DNA of 19,040 bases from Pseudoflavonifractor sp047637855 (GCA_047637855.1 JBLJBF010000018.1:1-19040); one strand, 5' to 3'; shown: positions 1 through 7,777, counted from the stretch's first letter. A program made the numbers and translations. Notes: generated from the letters alone by a model not told the origin.

Positions 1-9
1 AAAGTGTAG

Positions 10-51
10 CAGCCTGTCAAAGAAGTCCTAGGGGACTTCTTTGACAGGCTG
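10..51. repeat. Perfect 19-bp inverted repeat (hairpin repeat)
   Basis: Arms at 10-28 and 33-51 are perfectly complementary over 19 bp around a 4-base loop TAGG. There is no T-run next to the stem on either strand, so it is not a typical intrinsic terminator, although a terminator follows directly at 52-88. A long perfect stem of this kind in an intergenic region resembles a dispersed palindromic (REP/MITE-like) repeat. Copy number cannot be judged from this window. Confidence 0.75.
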
Positions 52-88
52 AAAAATCCGCTTTTGGCTGTGCCAAAGGCGGATTTTT
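52..88 (-). terminator. Intrinsic terminator after the nuclease gene, possibly bidirectional
   Basis: Arms 52-68 and 72-88 form a 17-bp stem with one G-T wobble and a 3-base loop. The outer arms are A5/T5, so RNA from either strand ends in a U-run. It lies 8 bases past the stop codon of the minus-strand nuclease gene and is well placed to end that transcript. Confidence 0.85.
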
Positions 89-96
89 ATCTGTTT

Positions 97-954
97 TCAC
101 GGCTTGCACCGTCCGCAGGGGGTATAGCCCTGGGCGACGATGGCCTCGCGGGTGCCGGTGTAGGCCTGCCGCTTGGCCTCCTTGATGTCGGCCACGCTGG
201 GGCAGGAGGGGAGGTGGAATTTCCGGGTGCCGGTGTTGAGGATATAGCTGTGCCGGGGGGCGTCGTCCTCGGGGGCGGCGAGAGAGCTGTCCCCCGTGGC
301 GTAATCGATGGTGACGCCGGGCTGGACGTTGTAGCAGTACACATGGAAGGTGACCCCTTCCCCCCCGTCCTCAACTGACCTCGCCTCCAGCAGGACCCCG
401 GAGGCAACCAGGTTTTCCCCCGCAAAGACAGGGGTGACCCGGTAGAGCACATGGTTTCCCGTCTCCTTCACATAGTCGGCCACCAGGTTTTCAAAGGGGA
501 GCATGCCGACTACATTCATGTACCGGGTGCCGGTGATGAGGTTCTTTTCGTTGGCGTTCTCCCCGGCCAGCTGAAAGCCGATCAGATGGCAGCGGTTGTA
601 CAGATATTTCCCGTCCACAAAGTCATATTTCACGGTCTGCCAGCCCGAGGGCTTGACTTGGCCAATGCCCTGGCGGGCCTCGGTGGGCATGAGCTCGGCG
701 CAGATGTTGGCATAGGCCACGCCGCAGCGGTTGAGCGCGTCCAGCTCGCCGTAAGTCTCAAACGCCTTGGTCGTGAGGTCGTCGTCGGTGAAAAGGGGCT
801 GGTTGTCGTTGATGGCGGCGTAAGGCGCGCCGGAAAAAGGGGGGATGTTGTCCAGCGCCACGGGGGCCGGAGCCGGGGTCGCGGCGCAGGCGCTCAGCAG
901 GGCGCACAGGGTCAGCAGGGCGGCCGCCAGCAGGGACTTACTGCGTCTCATCAT
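97..954 (-). CDS. DNA/RNA non-specific endonuclease, lipoprotein, with C-terminal Cys-rich metal-binding-like module
   Basis: Predicted extracellular, membrane-anchored nuclease of the NucA/EndA (DNA-entry nuclease) family, 285 aa. A signal peptide ends in a lipobox LSAC (Cys23). The family core includes NRCHLIGF (about 120-127; the NRCH variant of the DRGH catalytic motif, His123 as general base) and the metal-coordinating segment EKNLITGTRYMN (about 136-147). A C-terminal module (about 236-285) carries H247, C251, C280 and C283 in an FHxxxC...CxxC arrangement, like the zinc-ribbon-type tails seen on clostridial relatives. ATG ATG starts at 954 and 951 follow GGAGGAGGTG. The start overlaps the upstream gene by 17 bases, so translation is probably coupled. 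Role in DNA uptake, nutrient scavenging or attack on extracellular DNA cannot be decided from sequence. Confidence 0.88.
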   Translation of the reverse strand: MMRRSKSLLAAALLTLCALLSACAATPAPAPVALDNIPPFSGAPYAAINDNQPLFTDDDLTTKAFETYGELDALNRCGVAYANICAELMPTEARQGIGQVKPSGWQTVKYDFVDGKYLYNRCHLIGFQLAGENANEKNLITGTRYMNVVGMLPFENLVADYVKETGNHVLYRVTPVFAGENLVASGVLLEARSVEDGGEGVTFHVYCYNVQPGVTIDYATGDSSLAAPEDDAPRHSYILNTGTRKFHLPSCPSVADIKEAKRQAYTGTREAIVAQGYTPCGRCKP

Positions 955-1363
955 GGCGGTACACCTCCTCCGTGATGCGCGCGTGGGAGTACCCCGCGAA
1001 GTCCTCCGACCGGAGCAATTCCCAGCTCGGCGGCTCCGGCACAGGGGCGAAGCGGCGGTCAGAGGGGTAGCTGCGGTTCCAGCGGTACAGAATCACCTGC
1101 TCGACCCGACCGAGACAGGGGGTAATGTCGCCCTGCTCCACAAAGCAGAACTCACCCGGCCCTGCCCGGTCCAGAAAGTCGTCGTCCGCCACGAGCTGGG
1201 GCGCGTTCATGCCCTCAAACTGCCGGGCCGAGTAGTGGTCCATCCACAGCCGCCCCCCGTCGGTCATGCGGAGCACCCGCTCCCGCAGTACCCTGTCCTG
1301 ACCCTGGCGGCGGCCGTTGAACAGCATCCCGCCCCCGTCATCGACACATACGATCACGATCAT
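938..1363 (-). CDS. Conserved-looking protein of unknown function next to the nuclease
   Basis: 141 aa, not recognised with confidence. It starts with a short hydrophobic strand containing VCVDD, then GGGMLFNGRRQ, and is rich in Arg and Asp, consistent with a soluble cytoplasmic protein. It has no signal peptide, no transmembrane segment and no HxHxDH metallo-beta-lactamase motif. I have an unverified recollection that similar short proteins in clostridial genomes are sometimes labelled ribonuclease Z; nothing in this sequence supports that function. The 3' end overlaps the nuclease start by 17 bases, and a consensus promoter lies 53 bases upstream, so the two genes form their own transcription unit after the tad operon. 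The ribosome-binding site is weak (CAGGTG, 5 bases before ATG). Confidence 0.75.
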   Translation of the reverse strand: MIVIVCVDDGGGMLFNGRRQGQDRVLRERVLRMTDGGRLWMDHYSARQFEGMNAPQLVADDDFLDRAGPGEFCFVEQGDITPCLGRVEQVILYRWNRSYPSDRRFAPVPEPPSWELLRSEDFAGYSHARITEEVYRHDETQ

Positions 1364-1415
1364 CCAAACACCTGCCTGATTCCGAAAAATGGTCTCCCAA
1401 AGAGGAGGTCACTCC

Positions 1416-1444
1416 ATTATACGGCAGGATTCTCCTTCTGTCGA
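1416..1444 (-). promoter_or_regulatory. Sigma-70-type promoter for the 141-aa protein/nuclease unit
   Basis: On the minus strand there is TCGACA (1439-1444), a 17-base spacer, and a perfect TATAAT (1416-1421). It begins 11 bases past the stop of the DivIVA-like gene and directs transcription into the two-gene nuclease unit. No terminator is visible between the DivIVA-like gene and this promoter, so read-through from the tad operon is also possible. Confidence 0.8.
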
Positions 1445-1454
1445 GCGCGAACGG

Positions 1455-2243
1455 TCACGCGGGCAGAACGGTCTTGTCGGCTGTGGGCAGGCAGGACAGG
1501 CGGGCGGCAGGCTCCTCCAGGCGGGCGAGAAGGGCCTCGCTCTCGGAAAAGGAAGCGGCGATCAGGTCGGCGGTCTCCCGCAGGCGGGCGGCGGTCTCCA
1601 CGCCCACTTGGTGGGAGCGCGCTTTCGCCCGGGCCAAGGAGCGGTCCAGCGCCAGCTGCCAGGACTGCTGGCCGGCCCGTTCCTCGTCCAGGGCGGCTGT
1701 GGCCGCCTCGCAGTCGGCGGCCAGGGCGGCCACGCGGGCCTTGAGCTGCTTGATCTCCTGCCGGGCGGCGGTGAGCTTGACCGTGTTCTCGCTGCTCTCC
1801 CGTGTGGCCGAGATGAGCTGGGCGCGCATCCGCTCCAGGTGCCGCGTCTCCACCGACTCCCGCAGGCGGGAGACCTGCTCGGATTCCCGCTGGAGGGCGG
1901 CGCGGGCGGTCTCGGCCTCACGGGTGGCCTCGTCCAGCCGAAGCCGGGCCTCCTCCAGCTGAGCGCTCTGCTCCTCCCAAGCCCGGCGCAGTCCGGCGAG
2001 GTCGGCCGCCTGGGCGGCGGACCGGGTCTCGGCCTCGGCGCGGTACGCGTCCGCCTCCTGCTGGGCCTGTGCCAGCTCGGCCTGGAGCTGCGCGATAAAT
2101 TCCTTCTGGGACTTGAGAAGGCCGTTCACCTGCTGGGGGTCAAAGCCCATCAGCGTTTTTTTGAACCGGGTCTCGGCGTCCAGCTGCTCTCGCAGCTCGG
2201 CCATCGCGCCGCCCAGCACGGGGGTTTCGCTCTTGCTCATCAT
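1455..2243 (-). CDS. DivIVA-like coiled-coil protein at the end of the tad operon
   Basis: 262 aa, no membrane segment. The N-terminal part has a DivIVA-like signature: a phenylalanine, then the GF/GY-D-xx-x-V-xx-LL pattern (FKKTLMGFDPQQVNGLL, about 27-43), which in DivIVA/GpsB proteins precedes membrane binding and dimerisation through a coiled coil. Residues about 45-225 are almost continuous heptad-like helix rich in Ala, Glu, Gln, Leu and Arg. The ATG at 2243 (a second ATG follows) has GGAGGAGC upstream and overlaps the DUF192 stop codon as ATGA, so it is co-translated with the pilus genes. Inference: a cytoplasmic scaffold that could place the Tad machine at a pole or septum. The alternative is a generic coiled-coil protein, because the DivIVA match rests on one short segment. 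Confidence 0.78.
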   Translation of the reverse strand: MMSKSETPVLGGAMAELREQLDAETRFKKTLMGFDPQQVNGLLKSQKEFIAQLQAELAQAQQEADAYRAEAETRSAAQAADLAGLRRAWEEQSAQLEEARLRLDEATREAETARAALQRESEQVSRLRESVETRHLERMRAQLISATRESSENTVKLTAARQEIKQLKARVAALAADCEAATAALDEERAGQQSWQLALDRSLARAKARSHQVGVETAARLRETADLIAASFSESEALLARLEEPAARLSCLPTADKTVLPA

Positions 2244-2584
2244 GCTCCTCCTACCGCTAAAATCTGCCCGGGCGCAAGACCCAGTCTACGGGCGTCGCCG
2301 GGATACAGCTCCAGTACCCGGGCCGCGCCCTTGACGGCCTTGCCCACCGTACCGGGGGCCATGGAGCGGGTGAGGGCCAGAATCTCCCCTGACGGGGCGA
2401 GATAGGCCACGTCGATGGCGCTCTTCATAAAAAAACAGTGGATCTGACGGCAGGGGGAGAGGAGCAGCGCGTCCCCCTGCCGGAGGGGCTTCCCCATCAG
2501 ACCGAAAAAACGGGGCAGGAAGGTATCGGCCAGACCCGCGGGGAAGGGGGGGCCGGCGGGGGGTGTGATCAAAACGGAGCGCAT
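2240..2584 (-). CDS. DUF192 family protein
   Basis: 114 aa with the DUF192 pattern: an RFFGLM-type segment near the start, the ALLLSP...IHCFFMKSAIDVAYL core with the conserved phenylalanine/methionine pair, then a G-EI-A-T strand and a final hydrophobic strand before LGLAPGQ. DUF192 proteins are small beta-rich proteins of unknown biochemical role that recur in tad loci. I place the start at 2584 because AGGAGGTG lies 5 bases upstream. An in-frame ATG at 2632 lies inside tadC and has no site of its own. The gene starts 10 bases after the tadC stop and overlaps the DivIVA-like start by ATGA. It lacks a signal peptide, unlike some exported DUF192 members. Confidence 0.88.
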   Translation of the reverse strand: MRSVLITPPAGPPFPAGLADTFLPRFFGLMGKPLRQGDALLLSPCRQIHCFFMKSAIDVAYLAPSGEILALTRSMAPGTVGKAVKGAARVLELYPGDARRLGLAPGQILAVGGA

Positions 2585-2594
2585 GGCGCACCTC

Positions 2595-3512
2595 CTAGAA
2601 TGTCTCCATAAAGCGCAGGAGTGCGGGGGCAAGCAGAATGATGAACAGGACGGGGAAGATGAAGACCACCGTGGGGATCATCATCTTGACAGGGGCCTTC
2701 AGGGCCTTGGCCTCCACCCGCTGCTTATGGGCGGTGCGCAGCTGGTCGGCCTGGGAGACCAGCACGCTCTTGATGGGCACGCCCAGCTGCTCGGCCTGGA
2801 TGAGGGACGAGGCCAGCGTGCGCAGCTCGGGGATACCGCTGGCCTCTCCCATCTCCTTCAGCGCGTCCCGGCGGGAGAGGCCCATCTGGACGTTGCGGAT
2901 GGGCAGAATCAGCTCCCGCATGAGGGGAGTTTTCCGTTTTTCATAGAGCTGGATGATGGCGGAGTCCATACCCAGGCCCGCTTCCATGCTGACCACCAGC
3001 AGGTCCATCACCGATGGCAGGTCGCTCAAAATCGCCTTTTGCCGGGCCGATACTTTGCTACTGAGCAGGCGGCTGGGGACCAGCACTGCCAGCAGAAGTC
3101 CCACGGCCGCCACCATCAGGCGGCTCTGCCCATCGAGCGGGAGGCGGACGGACAGGAGCACGGCGAGGGCCACCACGGCGAGCTGAGCCAGGCTTTTTAC
3201 CACGGTATAGTCCTGGGCCGAGAGGGAGTAACCCGCCATGCGCAGCTGAAGCCGCAGCTTCTCCAGGCGCTTGTTCTCCCCCGGGCGCAGTAGGGAGAAG
3301 AGGGAGACGGCTGCCAGCAGCCGTTTGAGCTGGGGCTTGACGAACCGGTGGAAGAAGGGCTCGCGCAGCTCCTCGCTGATGAATTCCCGCGCGGGGGGGA
3401 AGAGGGTGCGCAGCCGCTGTTTTTTCCGCTCCATATGCCTGCCCAGCGGGTAGAGCAGAGCGGAAAAGAGAAAAAAGGCCGCCGCCATGGCGCTCAGTAC
3501 CAGCACTTTCAT
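2595..3512 (-). CDS. tadC: Tad pilus inner-membrane platform protein TadC (T2SS F family)
   Basis: 305 aa, a polytopic membrane protein that with TadB would form the platform on which the TadA ATPase acts to assemble Flp pilin. An N-terminal transmembrane helix (about 2-22) is followed by a basic cytoplasmic stretch, a helix pair near 105-150, the T2SSF domain (about 155-280: DLLVVSMEAGLGMDSAI, then the LIQAEQLGVPI segment typical of the family) and a strongly hydrophobic C-terminal pair (about 280-303). The ATG at 3512 is preceded by GGAGGG at 6 bases. It lies 22 bases after tadB in the same operon. Order and length match TadC. The family is certain; TadB versus TadC is assigned by gene order and by the AEQLG motif typical of TadC. 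Confidence 0.9.
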   Translation of the reverse strand: MKVLVLSAMAAAFFLFSALLYPLGRHMERKKQRLRTLFPPAREFISEELREPFFHRFVKPQLKRLLAAVSLFSLLRPGENKRLEKLRLQLRMAGYSLSAQDYTVVKSLAQLAVVALAVLLSVRLPLDGQSRLMVAAVGLLLAVLVPSRLLSSKVSARQKAILSDLPSVMDLLVVSMEAGLGMDSAIIQLYEKRKTPLMRELILPIRNVQMGLSRRDALKEMGEASGIPELRTLASSLIQAEQLGVPIKSVLVSQADQLRTAHKQRVEAKALKAPVKMMIPTVVFIFPVLFIILLAPALLRFMETF

Positions 3513-3534
3513 CGCATACCCTCCGCCTAGAGCC

Positions 3535-4497
3535 CTAGAATTTCACGTTAACGATTTTGCGGACGAAGAAAAACCCGATCCCCTCCATCACGGCCGAGAG
3601 CAGCAGCAGCAGCTTGCCGATCTCGGTCTCGAAAAACATCTCCACGTGGCTGGGGTTGAAGATCATCAGCACCACCAGCAGGATCACCGGCATGGCGCCG
3701 ATGATGTAGCCCGACAGGGTGCCCGAGGCGGTCAGGGCCTTGATGTCACCCCTGAGCTTGATGCGGCTGCGGATGGTGCCCGAGATATTGTCCAGCACCT
3801 GGGCCAGATTTCCGCCCACCTGCCGCTGGATGGTGACGGCTGAGACGATGAGCTCCAGGTCCTCGCTCCCGCTCCTGCGGACCAGCCCGGCCAGACTCTC
3901 CTCCAGAGGCATCCCCAGGTGGCACTCCCGGCTTACCCGGCGGAATTCCCGGGAGATGGGGTCGGGCAGCTCGGCGGCGATATGATCCATGGCGGTCTGA
4001 AAGGAAAAACCGGCCCGCAGGGAGTTGCAGAGGATGGTGAGGGCGTCCACCAGCTGGCCGTCAAAGGCCCGCTGGCTCTTGGCCTTGCTCAGCTTGACCA
4101 GCACGATGGGCAGGGCCGAGCCCAGGATCACCACCCCCAACACCACCATAAGACGCACGTCCAGAATGCGGAGGACGATGGGAAAAACGACGCCGCAGCA
4201 CACCCATAGGATGAGAAATTCCTCCGCCTTGAGAGCGATGCCCGAGAGATAGAGCTCGTCGGCCAACCGGGCCAGCCGCCCGGAGCTCCCCTTGGGAAAG
4301 AGGCGGGTGAGCAAAGCGGGGCGGCGATGCCCGGAGCCGCCTTGCCGTCCCTCGGGCGGGCCGGCCTCCTTGAGGGCCGAGACCCGGCGCGCGGCGGCCA
4401 GCCGGTCTCTCCAGAGCAGAGAGAAAATGCCATAGGTGAGGAAAAAGACCAGCGCGCAGGCGGCCAGCGGAGGAAGATAGAGCAGCAAGGGACTCAC
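3535..4497 (-). CDS. tadB: Tad pilus inner-membrane platform protein TadB (T2SS F family)
   Basis: 320 aa. An N-terminal helix (about 5-28), a basic linker, a central helix pair (about 93-132), a T2SSF domain (about 145-270, with DALTILCNSLRAGFSFQTAM and the IQRQVGGNLAQVLDNIS segment) and C-terminal helices (about 268-312). It would pair with TadC as the pilus assembly platform. The start needs care. The open frame begins with GTG at 4497, but AAGGAG lies directly against that codon with no spacing. A TTG at 4488 sits 8 bases past AAGGAG and is a better-placed initiator, giving a protein 3 residues shorter. It follows cpaF by only 3 bases, so translation is coupled. Confidence 0.9.
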   Translation of the reverse strand: MSPLLLYLPPLAACALVFFLTYGIFSLLWRDRLAAARRVSALKEAGPPEGRQGGSGHRRPALLTRLFPKGSSGRLARLADELYLSGIALKAEEFLILWVCCGVVFPIVLRILDVRLMVVLGVVILGSALPIVLVKLSKAKSQRAFDGQLVDALTILCNSLRAGFSFQTAMDHIAAELPDPISREFRRVSRECHLGMPLEESLAGLVRRSGSEDLELIVSAVTIQRQVGGNLAQVLDNISGTIRSRIKLRGDIKALTASGTLSGYIIGAMPVILLVVLMIFNPSHVEMFFETEIGKLLLLLSAVMEGIGFFFVRKIVNVKF

Positions 4498-4500
4498 TCC

Positions 4501-5805
4501 TTAATTCGAAAACCAGTCCTCAGATACGGCCACGCCGTTGTCCCGGAGCTTTTCCACGCACTTGGGCCGGATGCCCGAGGCGCGGAACCGCCCCCCTTTC
4601 ATCCCGTGCTCGAAGGTGAAGATGTCCTGGGTCGTGATGACCTCCCCCTCCATGCCCAATACCTCACAGACCGAGGTGATCTTGCGCGTGCCGTCCCGCA
4701 GGCGGGACTGCTGCACCACCAGGTCGATGGCTGAGGAGACCTGCTCCCGGATGGCCCGGATGGGCAGCTCCATGCCCGCCATAAGCACCATGGTCTCCAG
4801 GCGGGAGAGGAGGTCCCGGGGGGTGTTGGCGTGGGCGGTGGTGAGGCTTCCGTCGTGGCCGGTGTTCATGGCCTGGAGCATGTCCAGGGTCTCGCCGCCG
4901 CGCACCTCGCCCACGATGATGCGGTCGGGCCGCATCCGCAGGGCGTTGCGCACCAGATCGCGGATGGTGACCGCCCCCTTGCCCTCCAGATTGGGCGGGC
5001 GGCTCTCCAAAGTGAGGACATGGGCCTGGCATAGCTGCAGCTCGGCCGCGTCCTCGATGGTGACGATGCGCTCGTCCTCGGGGATAAAGGCCGAGAGCAC
5101 ATTGAGCAGGGTGGTTTTGCCGCTGCCCGTGCCGCCCGACACCACGACGTTGAGCCGCCCCCGGACGCAGGCCTCCAGAAAGGCGGCCATCTGCGCCGAC
5201 AGGGAGCCGAAGGAGATGAGGTCCTGTATCTTCAGCGGGGTCTTGGAGAATTTTCGGATGGTGAGCACCGCCCCCTTGAGGGAGAGAGGCGGGATGATGG
5301 CGTTGACCCGGGAGCCATCGGGCAGGCGGGCGTCCACCATGGGGTTCGCCTCGTCGATGTGGCGGCCCAAAGGGGAGACGATGCGGTCGATGATGCTCCG
5401 CACGTGCTCCTCGTCCCGGAAGGTCACCCCCGAGAGGGAGAGGCGGCCGGCCCGCTCCACATAGACCTGCCGGTGGCCGTTGACCATGATCTCGCTGACC
5501 GCGCTGTCGGCCAGCAGGGGCTCCAGAGGGCCGAACCCGCAGATCTCGTCATAGAGCTCCCGGGCGATGCGGTTTTTCTCGGGCCGGGGCACCGCCGGGG
5601 CGTAGACTTCCAAGGCCGAGTCCAGCATGGGGCGGATCTCGTCGGCGTCCGTGTTCTGCCCATCCTTGGCCGCCCGGCGGTTGATGAGCTCCACCACCTC
5701 GCGGTGGACGGTCTCCCGCAGGTCCTTATACTCGTCGGTGAGGGGACTGGGGGCGTCCGGCTTGGGCTGGACACGGCTTTTGTCCATGCGCTCCAGCAGA
5801 CCCAT
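4501..5805 (-). CDS. cpaF: Tad pilus assembly ATPase TadA/CpaF
   Basis: 434 aa, a cytoplasmic hexameric secretion ATPase of the GspE/VirB11 type that powers extension (and in characterised systems retraction) of Flp pili. An N-terminal helical domain is followed by the EIMVNG segment (about 105-110) typical of CpaF, Walker A GGTGSGKT (224-231), the acidic TIEDAAEL box (249-256), Walker B RIIVGEVRG (295-303) and the His box TTAHAN (322-327). All catalytic motifs are intact and length is normal for the family. ATG at 5805 lies 3 bases after the tadZ stop; the ribosome-binding site is weak (GGCAGG, about 9 bases away), and an internal ATG at 5787 with GGAG upstream is possible. It is the sole ATPase in this locus. 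Confidence 0.95.
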   Translation of the reverse strand: MGLLERMDKSRVQPKPDAPSPLTDEYKDLRETVHREVVELINRRAAKDGQNTDADEIRPMLDSALEVYAPAVPRPEKNRIARELYDEICGFGPLEPLLADSAVSEIMVNGHRQVYVERAGRLSLSGVTFRDEEHVRSIIDRIVSPLGRHIDEANPMVDARLPDGSRVNAIIPPLSLKGAVLTIRKFSKTPLKIQDLISFGSLSAQMAAFLEACVRGRLNVVVSGGTGSGKTTLLNVLSAFIPEDERIVTIEDAAELQLCQAHVLTLESRPPNLEGKGAVTIRDLVRNALRMRPDRIIVGEVRGGETLDMLQAMNTGHDGSLTTAHANTPRDLLSRLETMVLMAGMELPIRAIREQVSSAIDLVVQQSRLRDGTRKITSVCEVLGMEGEVITTQDIFTFEHGMKGGRFRASGIRPKCVEKLRDNGVAVSEDWFSN

Positions 5806-5808
5806 GGT

Positions 5809-6954
5809 TTAACGCCTGCCTTTCTTGGGAGCCGGTTTTCCCGCCAGCAGCCCAGCGGCATAGGCGGTGATGACCTTTCCCATCTGGCTGCGGCGGCTGT
5901 CCAGGACCAGCGGGACGCCGCTGTTCACCGCCCGGAGGGCGCAGACCTGCTCGTTGGGGATGACCAGCTCCAACGGCCGCTCCAGAATGCGTCCGATATC
6001 GGTGCTCTTAATGGAGGAGCCGCCGTTTTTATTGAGCACCAGCTTCACCCGGCTGCCCAGGTTCAGGGAGTCCAGTACGCCCAGGCTCACCTTGGCGTTG
6101 TGCAAAGTGGAGATGTCGGGGTTGAGGAGGAAGTAGATCTCGCCGCTCTCCTCCAAGCCGGCGATGGTGCTGTCGTGAAAGGCGGGGGGCATATCCAGCA
6201 GCACAAAGTCGAAGTTGGGCCGCAGACTGCGCACGGTTTTTTTGATGTGCTCGGGGGTGACCACCTCGGCGTACTCGGGGCTGGGCGGGGCGCACAGACC
6301 CATCAGGCCGCTGCGGTGTGTGAAGAGGTAGCTTTTGAGGGCCGGATAATCGAAGGCGTTCTCCTCAGCCACGTCGGCGATGGAGTCGGCCTTGGCCAGA
6401 TCCAGGAGAATGCCCACATCGCCAAACTGCAGGTCCAGGTCCACCAGCGCCACCCGCTGGCCCAGGCGGGCCAGAGCGACGGCCAGATTTACCGAGAGCA
6501 TGGTCTTGCCCGTGCCCCCCTTGGTGCCGAACACCGAGATGACCCGGGAGGCCCGGGGTCCCGCGTCCTCGGCGCCCGCAATACGGCTCCGCTCCCGGCT
6601 GACGATATGGGTCGCTACCTTCGCCAGCTCCTCCTCGGCCTCGGCGGGAGAGAGCACCCGTGAGACGCCGCAGGCGAGAGCCCGGGACAGGAGGGCGGCG
6701 TCGGGGTCGTCGGCCACCAAAATGAGGGCAAGGCAGGCCTTGCTGATGTAGATGCGCTCACACAGAGCGAGGTGGCGCTCCGAGCCGTCATACCAGAGGA
6801 CCACGGCGTCGGGGGAGAGGGCGGCGAAGCGGGAGAGGGTGTCGGCCGCAGGGGCGAGGCTCTCCACCACTTCGAGCTCACTGCCTGCCGCGGCGGCAAG
6901 GGCGGCGCGCTGCCGGGCCTCATCGGCCAAAACCACAAGGCTGAAATTGCTCAT
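5809..6954 (-). CDS. cpaE: Tad pilus localisation protein TadZ/CpaE (atypical receiver plus ParA/MinD-like ATPase)
   Basis: 381 aa. Residues about 1-115 resemble a response-regulator receiver, but the position after the VVL strand (about 51-53) where the phospho-acceptor Asp normally stands is Trp, so phosphorylation there is unlikely. This atypical receiver is usual for TadZ. Residues about 137-360 are a ParA/MinD-type ATPase with Walker A KGGTGKT (145-151) and the VDLDLQFGD strand (171-179). TadZ proteins mark the pole and recruit the Tad apparatus. The ATG at 6954 overlaps the cpaB stop as ATGA. An upstream in-frame GTG at 6975 is less likely because the GGAGGAG site would then lie inside the gene. 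The C-terminal tail is basic (KPAPKKGRR). Confidence 0.92.
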   Translation of the reverse strand: MSNFSLVVLADEARQRAALAAAAGSELEVVESLAPAADTLSRFAALSPDAVVLWYDGSERHLALCERIYISKACLALILVADDPDAALLSRALACGVSRVLSPAEAEEELAKVATHIVSRERSRIAGAEDAGPRASRVISVFGTKGGTGKTMLSVNLAVALARLGQRVALVDLDLQFGDVGILLDLAKADSIADVAEENAFDYPALKSYLFTHRSGLMGLCAPPSPEYAEVVTPEHIKKTVRSLRPNFDFVLLDMPPAFHDSTIAGLEESGEIYFLLNPDISTLHNAKVSLGVLDSLNLGSRVKLVLNKNGGSSIKSTDIGRILERPLELVIPNEQVCALRAVNSGVPLVLDSRRSQMGKVITAYAAGLLAGKPAPKKGRR

Positions 6955-7667
6955 GGCGTAACCACACTCCTCCACGCGCCGTCGGGCAGCAGGGTGCTGT
7001 TCCAGGCGTAGCCGGGGGTGGAGGGGCCGTGGTCGCCCACGCCGCGCAGCGCAAGGATAAACCGCTCGTCGGTCAGGGCAAAGGCCATGACCTGCTCGGG
7101 CTTTACCATGAGGGTGACGGTCTGCGGCGTATCCCCCTCGGCGGCGGAGGCGCGGCCCATTGCCAGGATGCGCACGTCCTCGGCCACCAGATAGGCGGCG
7201 GTGCGGTCGCGGCTGGCCGGATCGGGGAGGGGGTCGCTGGTGACGGACAGAACATCCACGTAGTCGCCCGGTTTCGGGTAGTAGGCCACGCCCGTGTCCT
7301 CGGCGATCATCACGCTCACCGCCCGATAGCCCGGCTCAATGGCGTAGGTGAGCCCGTCCTCCAGGTTGCCTGGAGTCTTGAGCTTGGAGGGGATCATCTG
7401 CTCCCCGGCCAGGATGGGGCCGTCGGTCACCAGGCCGACCACGCTCGCCACGTCGCGGGCGGCGGCGGGATGCCTGCCGCCCGGGGGGAGCTGGATCAGG
7501 CTCACCATGTCGGCGGTGATGGCGGTGAGCGGAGGGAGATCGGCCGCGGCCACCACCACCGATTGGTACTCCACCTCGGCCCCCCGGTCCAGGGAGCGGA
7601 GATAGGCAAAGAAGAGACCGCCGGTTAGCAGGGAAAAGACGAGGGCCAGGAGAAAGATTTTTTTCAT
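6951..7667 (-). CDS. cpaB: Flp pilus assembly protein CpaB/RcpC (SAF domain)
   Basis: 238 aa with one N-terminal membrane anchor (about 3-22), then an SAF domain (about 35-97: VVVAAADLPPLTAITADMV and GLVTDGPILAGEQMI) and an RcpC-type beta domain (about 105-215, with AVSVMIAEDTGVAYYPKPG and DVLSV). In Gram-negative bacteria CpaB sits beside the secretin. No secretin is present here, as expected for a single-membrane organism, so its job is probably at the cell envelope around the pilus base. The start at 7667 has AAGGAG 6 bases upstream and begins MKKIFLL. An in-frame upstream extension to 7709 lies in repeat-like DNA and was rejected. Its 3' end overlaps tadZ. Confidence 0.92.
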   Translation of the reverse strand: MKKIFLLALVFSLLTGGLFFAYLRSLDRGAEVEYQSVVVAAADLPPLTAITADMVSLIQLPPGGRHPAAARDVASVVGLVTDGPILAGEQMIPSKLKTPGNLEDGLTYAIEPGYRAVSVMIAEDTGVAYYPKPGDYVDVLSVTSDPLPDPASRDRTAAYLVAEDVRILAMGRASAAEGDTPQTVTLMVKPEQVMAFALTDERFILALRGVGDHGPSTPGYAWNSTLLPDGAWRSVVTP

Positions 7668-7751
7668 TGGGTACTCCTTGTTGTGGTGTTTCTGCCTGTC
7701 GCGCCTCACGGGCCTCGCGGGAGGGTCGCTTTCCCTGCGACTCCGGGCAAA

Positions 7752-7777
7752 CCAGCCCTCCCTCGTTGGAGGGCTGG
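7752..7777. repeat. 10-bp GC-rich inverted repeat upstream of cpaB
   Basis: Arms 7752-7761 and 7768-7777 (CCAGCCCTCC/GGAGGGCTGG) enclose a 6-base loop. No T-run follows on the minus strand, so it is not a classical terminator. It lies 84 bases before the cpaB start, within the repeat-rich gap in the tad operon, and could act as an RNA stability or attenuation element. Confidence 0.6.

Noticed and set aside
5359..6663. Long plus-strand open frame of 434 codons opposite cpaF/tadZ
   Set aside because: It is antisense to two genes with intact ATPase motifs, its product has no coherent domain, and it is explained by high GC content.
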